NCBI GenBank assembly: GCA_022826905.1
Contig: JAJDUA010000050.1
Location: forward strand, 1 to 37,358
Reading direction: 5' to 3'
Origin: Candidatus Dadabacteria bacterium
Lineage (GTDB): Bacteria > Desulfobacterota_D > UBA1144 > Nemesobacterales > Nemesobacteraceae
Length of the DNA: 37,358 bases
Every line of letters begins with the position of its first letter. Positions within the stretch are counted from its first letter, which is position 1. Positions 1 to 7,101 of this stretch are shown here, one piece after another. The notes below the pieces were generated by a model. The model worked only from the letters and a program-made list of their open reading frames with translations, had not been told where the DNA came from and made no database searches. Both the position numbers and the translations under genes were made by a program.

Positions 1-44
1 AAGGGTAGAAATTCAAGTTGATTGGTGGTACACTGTGTACTCAT
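1..44 (-). CDS. Transposase start, IS1380-like, cut by the window edge
   Basis: Only the first 14 codons are visible, reading leftward from an ATG at 44. The deduced N-terminus is MSTQCTTNQLEFLP. Short Met-Ser/Thr-x-Cys-Thr starts of this kind are familiar from IS1380-family DDE transposases, but the diagnostic DGG segment lies outside the window. The ATG is preceded by an AAGGAG-type ribosome site at about 58-63. Upstream lie a TATAAT-like box and an imperfect inverted repeat (45-108). A chromosomal gene with a similar start cannot be excluded. Confidence 0.4.
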   Translation of the reverse strand, partial: MSTQCTTNQLEFLP

Positions 45-45
45 A

Positions 46-108
46 AGGCCGTTGTCTCCTTGTGTTTTAAGTTACTGTAATGACTTATTATAACACAAAC
101 AGCGGCCT
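46..108. repeat. Imperfect inverted repeat around the transposase promoter
   Basis: On the minus strand GGCCGCTGTTTGTGTTATAA is mirrored further on by TTAAAACACAAGGAGACAAC followed by GGCC, so the two arms pair with a few mismatches around an AT-rich centre. A TATAAT box lies at the end of the first arm and the ribosome site in the second. It could be a transcript hairpin that limits transposase expression or part of the element's terminal repeat. The sequence alone does not decide. Confidence 0.4.
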
Positions 109-112
109 TTTT

Positions 113-199
113 CTATACCCTACGGTGAGAATTCCGGGCTAAGGCCTTATCGAGTTTCGCCGACAAATGCCGCGGTAAAATGTCTTCTTTCCCGGTCAT
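113..199 (-). CDS. Short ORF (28 aa), probable remnant of an interrupted gene
   Basis: An ATG at 199 is preceded by AGGAGAAAGG with good spacing and opens a 28-codon frame, MTGKEDILPRHLSAKLDKAL and a few more residues. It ends just where the IS1380-like leader begins. The strong ribosome site in front of such a short frame suggests the start of a longer gene cut off by the insertion. The upstream sequence (264-320) looks like an IS end, so it could be the first codons of another transposase gene. No family is recognised. Confidence 0.3.
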   Translation of the reverse strand: MTGKEDILPRHLSAKLDKALARNSHRRV

Positions 200-263
200 C
201 GCCCTTTCTCCTCATGGTTTTCTAATATCTTGTCAGAAAGGGTCAAATTGTCAATAAAAAAGA

Positions 264-295
264 GGTGAAACTATCAATAGAATATGGGTGGATTT
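264..295. repeat. IS-end-like direct repeat, copy 1
   Basis: A 32-bp stretch, starting GGTGAAACTATCAATAGAA and closing on GGGTGGATTT, recurs in the same orientation at 13106-13137 with about 27 matching positions. Around it TCAATA is repeated three times (251, 274, 297) and GGTGGATTT twice (288, 311). Multiple short repeats of this kind are known at IS21-family ends. The assignment to that family is an inference, because no istA or istB is present. Confidence 0.5.
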
Positions 296-431
296 ATCAA
301 TAAAGGCTAGGTGGATTTGATGTTTTAGGGGGAGAAATTGAATACGGGACTTGGATTCGGGGACGGAGCTCTTGGATTCCGACCTCTGCGCTCACGAAAA
401 CAAAAAAACCGGAAGGTCCGTAGAGGGTTAC

Positions 432-755
432 CTAAGAAATGACGTTCAACGAGTACTGGACGGGTCTGCGCCGCGTGTCTATCAGTTCCTTTATGTAATG
501 CAGCAGCTCCGGCGCGCATTGAATTTCATCCAGAATCAGCGGTCCTGGAGTCCGCGCAAAAAACCCGACAGGATCCGCCAATGCCCTGTTGCGTATATCA
601 GGGCGTTCAAGCGATACGTAATCATGCGACGCGCCGAATTCGGTACGCAACAAGGTAGTCTTGCCGGTCTGTCGGGCACCGGTAACCAGCACTGCCGGAA
701 AAGAGACCATAGCCTTGCGGATCGTATTAGTCAGGTAGCGTTGGATATAATCCAT
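432..755 (-). pseudogene. AAA/DUF4143 ATPase, N-terminal fragment
   Basis: The frame encodes the P-loop half of an AAA_14/DUF4143 ATPase: Walker A GARQTGKTT, then the YVSLE strand and Walker B PLILDEIQ. It runs as far as the RRRPVQY segment and then meets a stop. Family members continue with LTGSQ and a further ~280 residues containing the DUF4143 domain; all of that is missing. The start at 755 is the Met just before the conserved IQRYL segment; the open frame extends to 812 but without family similarity. A complete paralogue lies at 3206-4396 and is clearly divergent in sequence, so this is not a simple duplicate. The break at about 440 is 120 bp from the IS-end-like sequence, which suggests truncation by an insertion or deletion. 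Confidence 0.8.
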
Positions 756-811
756 ATTTTGCAAATGTAATATGGAATGACAGATTTGCAAAACATGAGT
801 GGGCGGAGCCA

Positions 812-911
812 ATCATACGTTAAGACGCCGGGTGGGACCGCAGCCCCAGCGTGCAAGATGACGCACTCCCAGACGCTTGTAATCTATCCATTATTCCTAA
901 TTTCGTCACCC
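812..911. repeat. 100-bp direct repeat, copy A
   Basis: This 100-bp sequence matches 2907-3006 at 94 positions with no gaps. All six differences are substitutions. The unit contains a GC-rich segment at about 826-848 that can fold weakly, followed by an AT-rich tail ending TTATTCCTAATTTCGTCACC. It contains no plausible gene. The copy lies between the truncated ATPase and the AbiE operon. Confidence 0.9.
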
Positions 912-939
912 AATTCAGTCGTAATATGCAATAGGGGGA

Positions 940-1188
940 ATGCTAAAAATAGAACTGGGCTATCAAGCGGAGAAGAGGTTTGTGGAGCAAGAAGGTAGAA
1001 GCCTAGAAAATAAAGAGGATGATGATGTATATGGAAGCAACATTCAGACAGCGGAACTGAACATGCTGGGAGCAGCGTTAGCGATCACAGAATGGAAGGC
1101 GATAAGGGGTGTATATAGGAACGAAAGAGACAGGGATGTTGACAGGGTAATTTACTCGGCGACTACAGGAAAGATTCTGGTGGGATAA
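940..1188 (+). CDS. Hypothetical protein (82 aa), uncertain
   Basis: This is an 82-residue, strongly charged frame (many Glu, Arg and Asp) with a central hydrophobic stretch LNMLGAALAITEWKAIRGVY. It starts with ATG just after a GGGGG run that is too close to be a good ribosome site. No family is recognised. It lies between repeat copy A and the AbiE promoter and could be a decayed gene or chance. Nothing in the neighbourhood depends on it. Confidence 0.3.
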   Translation: MLKIELGYQAEKRFVEQEGRSLENKEDDDVYGSNIQTAELNMLGAALAITEWKAIRGVYRNERDRDVDRVIYSATTGKILVG

Positions 1189-1349
1189 AAAGCGAGGTGC
1201 TTACTCGAATCTCAGCGAATTTGAGGCTGTGGCAAGGTCTTGGGGGATATAGAACCCTATTTTTGAGAGGTGAGATATCCTGAAGAACTTCGTAAATGGC
1301 AAGACGGTGAATTAGTTTTAATGAGAACTATTACATATCAGTTGACTCC

Positions 1350-1378
1350 TTGCATGTTTTTTGAAAAAAGGGTATACA
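1350..1378 (+). promoter_or_regulatory. Candidate promoter of the AbiE operon
   Basis: TTGCAT at 1350-1355 and TATACA at 1373-1378 are separated by 17 bp. Both boxes are imperfect, but the spacing is ideal and the candidate sits 42 bp before the AbiEi start, directly before an inverted repeat. Confidence 0.4.
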
Positions 1379-1380
1379 GA

Positions 1381-1403
1381 AAAGGGAAAATTAGTTACCC
1401 TTT
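1381..1403. promoter_or_regulatory. Candidate AbiEi operator (inverted repeat)
   Basis: AAAGGG and CCCTTT arms are separated by 11 bp and placed where the transcription start should fall, between the -10 box and the AbiEi ribosome site. Characterised AbiEi proteins repress their own operon by binding inverted repeats upstream of abiEi. The position fits that role, but binding is inferred. Confidence 0.45.
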
Positions 1404-1419
1404 CCGTAGAGGCAAAACA

Positions 1420-1983
1420 ATGAAGATGTCGGCACTCATCGAATTTCTGGATCTGCTGTCAGAAAACGGGATATACGCTTTCACCAACGGAATGATCCGG
1501 AACGTTTTCCCGGGCGAACCGGAAGAAAACCTGAAAAAGACGCTTTCGAGGGCCGTGTCGGCCCGCCTGGTCGAAAGAGCCTGCAGGGGCGTGTATCTGT
1601 ATGCGCGCGCCAACTCTGCAAACGCCTACAGGCTTGAATCAGTCGCGACCGCGCTTCGCGGCGGAAAGTACTCTTACGTAAGTCTTGAGACGGCTCTTTC
1701 GGAATACGGAATAATAAGCCAGATGACGCTCGGCCACCTGACGGTGATGACGACGGGGAGAAGCCAGAAGTACGTCACGCCCCATGGAACCATAGAGTTC
1801 ACCCATACTTCGCGGCCGGAATCCGAGATTGTCCGCGGCACCTTCTGGCAGGATGGAAGGCCTCTTAGGGTGGCTGATCCCGAGACGGCTTTTGAAGACC
1901 TGAGGCGCGTGGGGCGCAACATTCACATGGTCGACATGGAAACTTATCACGAGGTGGCCCGTGACCGCGATTCCGTTAACTGA
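1420..1983 (+). CDS. abiEi: Type IV toxin-antitoxin antitoxin, AbiEi family
   Basis: This 187-residue protein has an N-terminal winged-helix region (residues ~1-60, including LIEFLDLLSENGIYAFTNGM) and the AbiEi core: RGVYLY, YVSLETALSEYGII, TLGHLTVMTTGRS, then the C-terminal ADPETAFEDLRRV segment. AbiEi antagonises the AbiEii nucleotidyltransferase toxin without forming a stable complex and represses its own promoter. The frame is open from 1270, but ATG 1420 is preferred because AGAGG lies 6-7 nt upstream and the family homology starts there. A promoter-like pair and an inverted repeat lie directly upstream. The gene overlaps abiEii by 23 bp, the usual arrangement for translational coupling. 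Confidence 0.9.
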   Translation: MKMSALIEFLDLLSENGIYAFTNGMIRNVFPGEPEENLKKTLSRAVSARLVERACRGVYLYARANSANAYRLESVATALRGGKYSYVSLETALSEYGIISQMTLGHLTVMTTGRSQKYVTPHGTIEFTHTSRPESEIVRGTFWQDGRPLRVADPETAFEDLRRVGRNIHMVDMETYHEVARDRDSVN

Positions 1984-2872
1984 AAGGGTGAAAAGAATCA
2001 TCGAGACCGCTCCGGCCTTGGCACCGCTACGCCCAGTAATCGAAAAGGAACTCGTGCATTACGACATTTTTTACGTCCTGCAGCAAAAGGCCCTGATGTC
2101 TGCCGGGATGGCTTTCGTGGGCGGTACGTGCCTGCGCCTCTGCTATGGGTCAAACCGGTACAGCGAAGATATCGATTTTCACGCTGGAGAGGATTTCACG
2201 CCGGAGGATTTTGACAGGCTCCGATCCGAACTCGAACGTTACATATCGGATCGTCACGGGTTTGAAACCGAAGTGAGGAGTCCGAAAGACCTGAAAAAAG
2301 ACACCGGTTCCCCAGGCAGCCGGGTGAGCACTTGGAAGATTATCATAAAGACCGGCGGGGACCGGAAAGATCTTCCCCGGCAGCGAATCCACATAGACAT
2401 CGCGCGTCTTCCCGCGTATGATGCCTCGCCCCGGATTATCAGAACCAATTATCAGGATCTTCCGGACGGCTACGGCACAATGTTCGTTCGGTGCTCTTCT
2501 CTTTCCGAAATACTGGCCGACAAGCTGGTCGCGGTACCCGCGCGCGGCAGCATAAAAGCCCGGGACTTGTGGGACATACTGTGGCTGCAGCAGAAAGGCG
2601 CCGTGCTGAGACCCGATCTGATCAGGTTGAAAATTGCGGATCGCGGGATAACCGAAGATTACAAGGCTCTTTTGGAAGACAGGATCGATGGAATGGCGGG
2701 GTATTTCGAAAAGCAACTGTTTCAGCAGGAAATGTCGAGGTTTCTTGACAAGGCGGAATTGTCGGAAACGGCTGCCAAACCGGAATTCGTTGCTTCCCTG
2801 AGCGCGCATATCGCGGACACGTTAACAGGCGTTCACGGAGCCCTGTACTCTTCAAAAAAAACCGCCCGTTGA
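1961..2872 (+). CDS. abiEii: Type IV toxin, AbiEii nucleotidyltransferase
   Basis: This 303-residue protein belongs to the AbiEii/AbiGii nucleotidyltransferase family. The fold's signature is visible as GGTCLRL (54-60) followed by RYSEDIDF (66-73) with the metal-binding Asp70 and Asp72. Later conserved segments are SLSEILADKL and KARDLWDILWL. Related toxins transfer nucleotides to tRNA or other targets and stop growth, including during phage attack. The GTG start at 1961 lies inside abiEi and gives the usual family length. Only 34 bp separate its stop from repeat copy B. All key residues are present, so the pair is probably functional. Confidence 0.92.
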   Translation: MTAIPLTERVKRIIETAPALAPLRPVIEKELVHYDIFYVLQQKALMSAGMAFVGGTCLRLCYGSNRYSEDIDFHAGEDFTPEDFDRLRSELERYISDRHGFETEVRSPKDLKKDTGSPGSRVSTWKIIIKTGGDRKDLPRQRIHIDIARLPAYDASPRIIRTNYQDLPDGYGTMFVRCSSLSEILADKLVAVPARGSIKARDLWDILWLQQKGAVLRPDLIRLKIADRGITEDYKALLEDRIDGMAGYFEKQLFQQEMSRFLDKAELSETAAKPEFVASLSAHIADTLTGVHGALYSSKKTAR

Positions 2873-2906
2873 GCCTTTATAGCGTGGCAACAAACGCAAA
2901 GGGGCG

Positions 2907-3006
2907 ATCATGCGTTAAGACGCCGGGTGGGGCCTTAGCCCCAGCGTGCAAGGTGACGCACTCCCAGACGCTTGTAATCTATCCATTATTCCTAATTTCA
3001 TCACCC
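2907..3006. repeat. 100-bp direct repeat, copy B
   Basis: This is the second copy of the 812-911 sequence, 94 of 100 identical, same orientation. In this copy GGGGCCTTAGCCCC forms a cleaner small hairpin than in copy A. It begins 34 bp after the AbiEii stop and ends about 200 bp before the DUF4143 ATPase. The rest of the 333-bp interval (2873-3205) shows no convincing gene, only AT-rich sequence with the ATPase leader. Confidence 0.9.
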
Positions 3007-3205
3007 CGTGGTTTCGTGCAAGAAGTAAAATGAATCTGCTTCCTGCACAATAACCTAAATATCTAAAGCTGTGGGCAGGGGAAATTTCATTTTTTTGAAC
3101 CGGCCCTTGAACTCGGCGGTTGGAGGCTCTTGTTGCTTTTCTCTTGAGGTAGTCTGACAATTCGGTTATTCTAAACCCATAAATAATGGAGTTTCAATAC
3201 CCGAT

Positions 3206-4396
3206 ATGTCGGATAAAGAGTTTCCAAGAGAAATAGCCGTATCGGTCAGGCGCATGGCGAGGCACTTTCCCGCTGTTGTTATTACGGGTGCTCGTCAGAC
3301 GGGCAAGACAACACTGCTGACAAAACTGTTCGGGGATTATAACTACGTAAGCCTAGACCTTCCGGCGGAAGCGCAATTGGCTGAAGAGGATCCTCAATCT
3401 TTTCTGTCACGTCATCCCGCGCCCCTGCTTGTTGATGAGGTTCAGTACGCTCCCAGGCTGTTTCGCTATCTCAAGGTTGAAATAGACAGGCGCAGGGAGA
3501 TGAACGGACGCTTCATCCTGACCGGGTCACAAAAATTCGGCCTGATGCAGGGAGTATCGGAGTCTTTGGCGGGACGTTGCGGCGTACTGGAACTTGAAGG
3601 CCTTACAATTGAGGAACTTGGGCCCGTGTTTTCCCGCGTGGAAGAGAGTGAAGGGATGGACGGGATTCTGGGTCGCGGGTTTATGCCTCAACTCTGGAAG
3701 GATCCGGCGATGAGACCTGCGGACTATTTCAGTAGCTACCAGGCGACTTATCTTGAGCGCGATGTACGCCAGCTTTTAAATGTTTCGTCGTTGCGGGACT
3801 TTGACCGCTTCATGCGCGCCCTAGCTCTTCGTAGCGGACAGATGCTTAACAAGTCGGAAATTGCCAAGGAAACGGGAATAAACAGCAAAACCGCCGACAA
3901 GTGGCTCAATGTGCTCGTGGCTTCCAATCAAGTTACGCTGCTTGAACCCTGGTTTGCGAATCCGGGGAAACGTCTTGTAAAGACGCCCAAGCTTTTTTTC
4001 AATGATGTCGGGTTGCTGTGCTTCCTCCTGGGACTTAGCGGACAGGCGGTGACCGGAAGCTATCTGGTCGGAGCGATATGGGAGACTTTTGTTTTTGGCG
4101 AGTTGCGGAAATACCTGTCTCTGGCAGCGCCGGAAGCGACCATATGGCACTATCGGGACCAGTCACGTGAAACGGATTTCATTATTGAGAAGGACGGCTT
4201 TCTGACTCTGGCGGAAGCGAAATGGAAGGAACTTCCGACGTCGCGCGACTTTGCCCAGGCCCTCAAGGTTCACGAACTGCTCGGACAGCGGGCAAGATGG
4301 CCTGTCATGGTGCTTTGCCGTACCCGCCAGAGCTTTCCGGTTGCGGAAAAACTGCTTGCCGTAAACGCGTTCAGACTCCGGGAACACTTGGCATGA
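3206..4396 (+). CDS. AAA_14/DUF4143 ATPase with nuclease-like C-terminus
   Basis: This 396-residue protein has the complete family architecture. Walker A is GARQTGKT (28-35), Walker B is LLVDEVQ (74-80) and the sensor-like LTGSQ is at 105-109. A winged-helix segment (about 215-245, SEIAKETGINSKTADKWL) follows. The C-terminal domain carries E293 (WETFVFGEL), D324 (ETDFII) and E337-x-K339 (AEAKW), resembling a PD-(D/E)xK nuclease core. The family is widespread in prokaryotes, often in variable regions, and its cellular role is not firmly known. It is 200 bp downstream of repeat copy B, has no obvious operon partner, and is a divergent paralogue of the truncated gene at 432-755. A defence or plasmid-type addiction role is only a guess. 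Confidence 0.88.
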   Translation: MSDKEFPREIAVSVRRMARHFPAVVITGARQTGKTTLLTKLFGDYNYVSLDLPAEAQLAEEDPQSFLSRHPAPLLVDEVQYAPRLFRYLKVEIDRRREMNGRFILTGSQKFGLMQGVSESLAGRCGVLELEGLTIEELGPVFSRVEESEGMDGILGRGFMPQLWKDPAMRPADYFSSYQATYLERDVRQLLNVSSLRDFDRFMRALALRSGQMLNKSEIAKETGINSKTADKWLNVLVASNQVTLLEPWFANPGKRLVKTPKLFFNDVGLLCFLLGLSGQAVTGSYLVGAIWETFVFGELRKYLSLAAPEATIWHYRDQSRETDFIIEKDGFLTLAEAKWKELPTSRDFAQALKVHELLGQRARWPVMVLCRTRQSFPVAEKLLAVNAFRLREHLA

Positions 4397-4515
4397 AATT
4401 AGGCTTTTCCCGGTTTTCTCAGTAAATTTTTACCCCACATCCGGAGAGGATGACGAAGGATCCGGTCCGGGGCCCGAAACGCCGGGGGCCAGTTCCAACG
4501 CAACGGAGCATCTCG

Positions 4516-6078
4516 ATGTCAAAACACTTTAATATTTTTCTGGTTTTTGTCGCGTGTTTTCTTTTCGCCCCGGTTGGGGCGGATGCCCTTACGCTTACGC
4601 AGGCGAAGATAATGGCCCTTGAGAAAAACCACGACATAAGGGTCTGGATGCTTGGTGTCGACGCCGCACGCGGGGAGCACAAAAGCAAGAAGGGCGCATA
4701 CGATCCCGAGATAAGCTTCATGGCCTCATACGCAGACACCAAGGTTCCCACTTCGAGTTCCCTCATAGAGGACGGAATAACAAACGCCGAGGTCCTCTCC
4801 TTCGGAAGCGAACTCTCGGGCAGACTTCCCACTGGGACCTTCTACAAGCTCTATGACCTTGAGGTGTCGAGAACCGAGACCGATTCCCCAATCGACAGCC
4901 TCAGCCCGTCATGGGCCGCGAGCCTCGGTTTCAGCGTGGGGCAGGAGCTTCTCCGCGGCTTCGATATCGCTTCTAACAGGGTATCGGTCGTGCTTTCGAG
5001 AAAAGACAAAAACATATCCGTGTACGAGTTCGAGCGCGTGGTGGCAAAGACGCTTTTTGATCTTGAGAAAAACTATTGGGGAGTAGTGGCCGCCGCCCGC
5101 GACCGTGACCTTGAGACAAAAGCCTATGATCTGGCCCTGGATCTTGAAAGGAGGGCCGGAATACAGGTGGAGGTCGGGGTTCTGCCTAGGGTTGCCCTCA
5201 CCCAGGCGCGCTCTGAGAGCGCCGCCAGAAAGGTGAGGATGATAAACTCAGAAAATGCCTACGAGGCTTCTGTGGACGCGCTTAAGAATCTTCTCGTTAT
5301 CCCCCTGGAGGAGAGCGTCGAGCTGCTTGAGATAACCGATTCCATGCCAACTGCGTACGATCCGGTTTCAGAGCTTGAGGCGGTGCTCCAGGCCTTTGAG
5401 AAACGCCCCGAGATGCGCCGCGCGGAGCAGGAGATGGGGAAAGCCGAGGCGCTCAAGACCTTTTACTCACGCCAGAGGCTGCCGCGTCTCACGGTCGAGG
5501 GCCGTCTTGAGTATCTGGGCCTCGGGGGATCCGAGAACCCCGACAGGCTCGTTTTCGGGGGGGTTGAAAGCGTGTCCCCGCGCTTTGCCGATTCCTCTCA
5601 CGCATATGATAGCATCATTGGCCGGGATTTTCCGAACTGGAGCGTGACGGGAAGGCTCAGCTTTCCCGTTTTCGGAAGAAAGGCGGGGGGAGATTACGCG
5701 AAGGCCCGCGCCGACTATAACCGTAGCGTTATAAACTACCAGAAGCAGAAAGACGCCGTGCGCCTTGACGTAAGAAACGCCATAAGGGAGATCGAAAGCA
5801 GCAGGAAGAAGATGGAGGCCGCCCTGCTTTCGACCAATCTGGCCAAAGAGGTTCTGGGAAACGAGGAGGAGAAGTTCAAGGCGGGGCTTTCCACAACGAG
5901 GGAGATCCTTGAGGCGCAGAGAGATCTCATAAGCGCAGAGGCCAGCTACATAAGCGCTTTCGCTGGCTACCGGATCGCCCTGGCCGATCTTGAGCGCGCC
6001 AGGGGAACGATGATAGAGAGCAATTCCTTCCTTATAGAGAACCACTCGGACATTGCGCCTTATCTTGAAGTTGACTGA
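4516..6078 (+). CDS. Outer-membrane efflux protein, TolC family
   Basis: This 520-residue protein starts with a signal peptide (about 24 residues, hydrophobic FNIFLVFVACFLFAPVGA). It then has the duplicated outer-membrane efflux repeats: long heptad-like helices around 190-280 and 380-470, ending with LEAQRDLISAEASYISAFAG typical of TolC/OprM. TolC forms the outer-membrane duct of RND, ABC or type I exporters. ATG 4516 is chosen over the upstream in-frame ATG (4450) because GGAG lies 7 nt before it and the signal peptide begins there. No periplasmic adaptor or inner-membrane pump is next to it, so its partner is elsewhere. Confidence 0.88.
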   Translation: MSKHFNIFLVFVACFLFAPVGADALTLTQAKIMALEKNHDIRVWMLGVDAARGEHKSKKGAYDPEISFMASYADTKVPTSSSLIEDGITNAEVLSFGSELSGRLPTGTFYKLYDLEVSRTETDSPIDSLSPSWAASLGFSVGQELLRGFDIASNRVSVVLSRKDKNISVYEFERVVAKTLFDLEKNYWGVVAAARDRDLETKAYDLALDLERRAGIQVEVGVLPRVALTQARSESAARKVRMINSENAYEASVDALKNLLVIPLEESVELLEITDSMPTAYDPVSELEAVLQAFEKRPEMRRAEQEMGKAEALKTFYSRQRLPRLTVEGRLEYLGLGGSENPDRLVFGGVESVSPRFADSSHAYDSIIGRDFPNWSVTGRLSFPVFGRKAGGDYAKARADYNRSVINYQKQKDAVRLDVRNAIREIESSRKKMEAALLSTNLAKEVLGNEEEKFKAGLSTTREILEAQRDLISAEASYISAFAGYRIALADLERARGTMIESNSFLIENHSDIAPYLEVD

Positions 6079-6136
6079 TTCGCCAAGGCTAGGTGGGCTG
6101 GATAGGAAGTAACTTTTGCTGGCGCATATTTTACTC

Positions 6137-6165
6137 TTGATAATCGAGTTCTCCGGGATTACACT
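6137..6165 (+). promoter_or_regulatory. Candidate promoter of the DUF433/DUF5615 pair
   Basis: TTGATA (6137-6142) and TACACT (6160-6165) are spaced by 17 bp and lie 21 bp upstream of the DUF433 start. The AAGGGG ribosome site lies between them and the ATG. Five of six and four of six bases match the sigma-70 consensus. Confidence 0.5.
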
Positions 6166-6186
6166 GTTTTGTAAGGGGAAAGAGTT

Positions 6187-6411
6187 ATGCCAGACGAGTT
6201 GATCGACAGAAATCCAGACATCTTGGGTGGAACTCCGGTGTTTTCCGGAACAAGGGTTCCTGTACGTATCCTGATGGAGCACCTGGAAGCGGGAGACAGG
6301 CTTGACGAGTTCTTGGAAGATTATCCTACGGTAACGCGCGGTCAGGCAATTGCCGTGCTTGAACGCGCAAAAGTAATGCTCATGGGCAAAGTGGATGAAG
6401 CTACTGCTTGA
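6187..6411 (+). CDS. DUF433 antitoxin-like protein
   Basis: This 74-residue protein has the DUF433 hallmarks: DRNPDILGGTPVFSGTRVPV near the N-terminus, then VRILMEHLEAGDRLDEFLEDYP and TRGQAIAVLERAK. DUF433 proteins are small helix-turn-helix-like proteins that regularly precede PIN-like DUF5615 genes and are regarded as their antitoxins. An AAGGGG ribosome site lies 8 nt before the ATG and a good promoter lies further upstream. The stop overlaps the next start by 17 bp, so the two products are probably translationally coupled. Confidence 0.9.
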   Translation: MPDELIDRNPDILGGTPVFSGTRVPVRILMEHLEAGDRLDEFLEDYPTVTRGQAIAVLERAKVMLMGKVDEATA

Positions 6412-6721
6412 CGAGTCCGTTCCAAAGAGACTCGGTTCGTTTTTTCCCGATGAGTTCAAAATGCGAACGGTCCAGCAAATGGGATGGACCGGCAGTAGCA
6501 ACGGTGACCTGTTGCGCCTTGCCTCTGCCCATGGATTTGACGCCCTAATCACAGTGGACCAAGGTATTGAGTATCAGCAGAACTTGACCCACCTTACAAT
6601 CCCTGTCATCGTCATGGTTGCCCATCAAAACCGTTTACAGGAATTAAGGCCGCTTGTCCCCAAAGTGGTTGCTGCTGTTTCCGATAATCTGCAAAAGCGA
6701 ATTTATCTTGTTTCAGGTTAA
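6395..6721 (+). CDS. DUF5615 PIN-like toxin
   Basis: This 108-residue protein starts KLLLDESVPKRL, where the Asp sits at the first metal position of the PIN-like fold. It continues with GSSNGDLLRLA and DALITVDQGIEYQQN, the DUF5615 (Mut7-C related) pattern with a second conserved Asp. Such proteins are candidate ribonuclease toxins paired with DUF433. The start overlaps the DUF433 gene by 17 bp. All acidic motifs typical of the family appear intact. The enzymatic activity is inferred from family resemblance. Confidence 0.88.
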   Translation: MKLLLDESVPKRLGSFFPDEFKMRTVQQMGWTGSSNGDLLRLASAHGFDALITVDQGIEYQQNLTHLTIPVIVMVAHQNRLQELRPLVPKVVAAVSDNLQKRIYLVSG

Positions 6722-6753
6722 GTCAATAAGGATTGTATTTATAGGTGACTATC

Positions 6754-7020
6754 ATGACTGAAAATCTTGATCGATTTGAACCGAAATGGCCATTGTCACC
6801 GCCTGGAGATACGATTCTTGACATTCTCGAAGAAAAGAACTGGACTCAGTCTGAATTCGCTGACCGTGCCGGTTATACGACAAAGCACGTAAGCTGGCTC
6901 GTACAAGGCCAGGCAGTGATTACGGAGGATATCGCGCTTCAACTGGGACGGGTGCTCGGCGGCAGTGCGGAGTTCTGGCTGTCAAGAGAGGCGAAACACC
7001 GCGAGAACATTAAGCGCTAA
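6754..7020 (+). CDS. HigA-type HTH antitoxin, short and without a toxin
   Basis: This 88-residue protein consists of an XRE helix-turn-helix of the HigA group: PPGDTILDILEEKNWTQSEF, then the recognition region GYTTKHVSWLVQGQAVITED, and ending with GGSAEFWLSREAKHREN. Many close relatives continue into a C-terminal ImmA/IrrE-like domain of about 250 residues; here a TAA stops the frame at the end of the HTH. The ATG at 6754 is preferred over GTG 6745 because AGGTG lies 8 nt upstream. No HigB toxin lies next to it. The gene is therefore either a free-standing repressor or the remnant of a larger antitoxin. It lies just downstream of the DUF433/DUF5615 pair and may share its transcript. Confidence 0.82.
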   Translation: MTENLDRFEPKWPLSPPGDTILDILEEKNWTQSEFADRAGYTTKHVSWLVQGQAVITEDIALQLGRVLGGSAEFWLSREAKHRENIKR

Positions 7021-7101
7021 GTATCTTCGTTATTTATCTCTAGCGAAAAATTCTTTCCTTGGAAAAGATATCGCCGAATCTTTTTCTTAGTTGGGTGGCG
7101 C

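Noticed and set aside
777-998. A 73-codon frame over repeat copy A.
   Set aside because: It overlaps the non-coding 100-bp repeat. The corresponding copy B offers no matching open frame on that strand, so it is not conserved.
6079-6110. AAGGCTAGGTGG after the TolC-like gene also occurs at 304-315 in the IS-end-like region.
   Set aside because: Only 12 bases match and the flanks differ, so a third IS relic is not supported.
5467-6552. A 361-codon frame antisense to the TolC-like and DUF433/DUF5615 genes.
   Set aside because: It crosses three coding genes with clear families on the other strand, and its translation has no recognisable motif.
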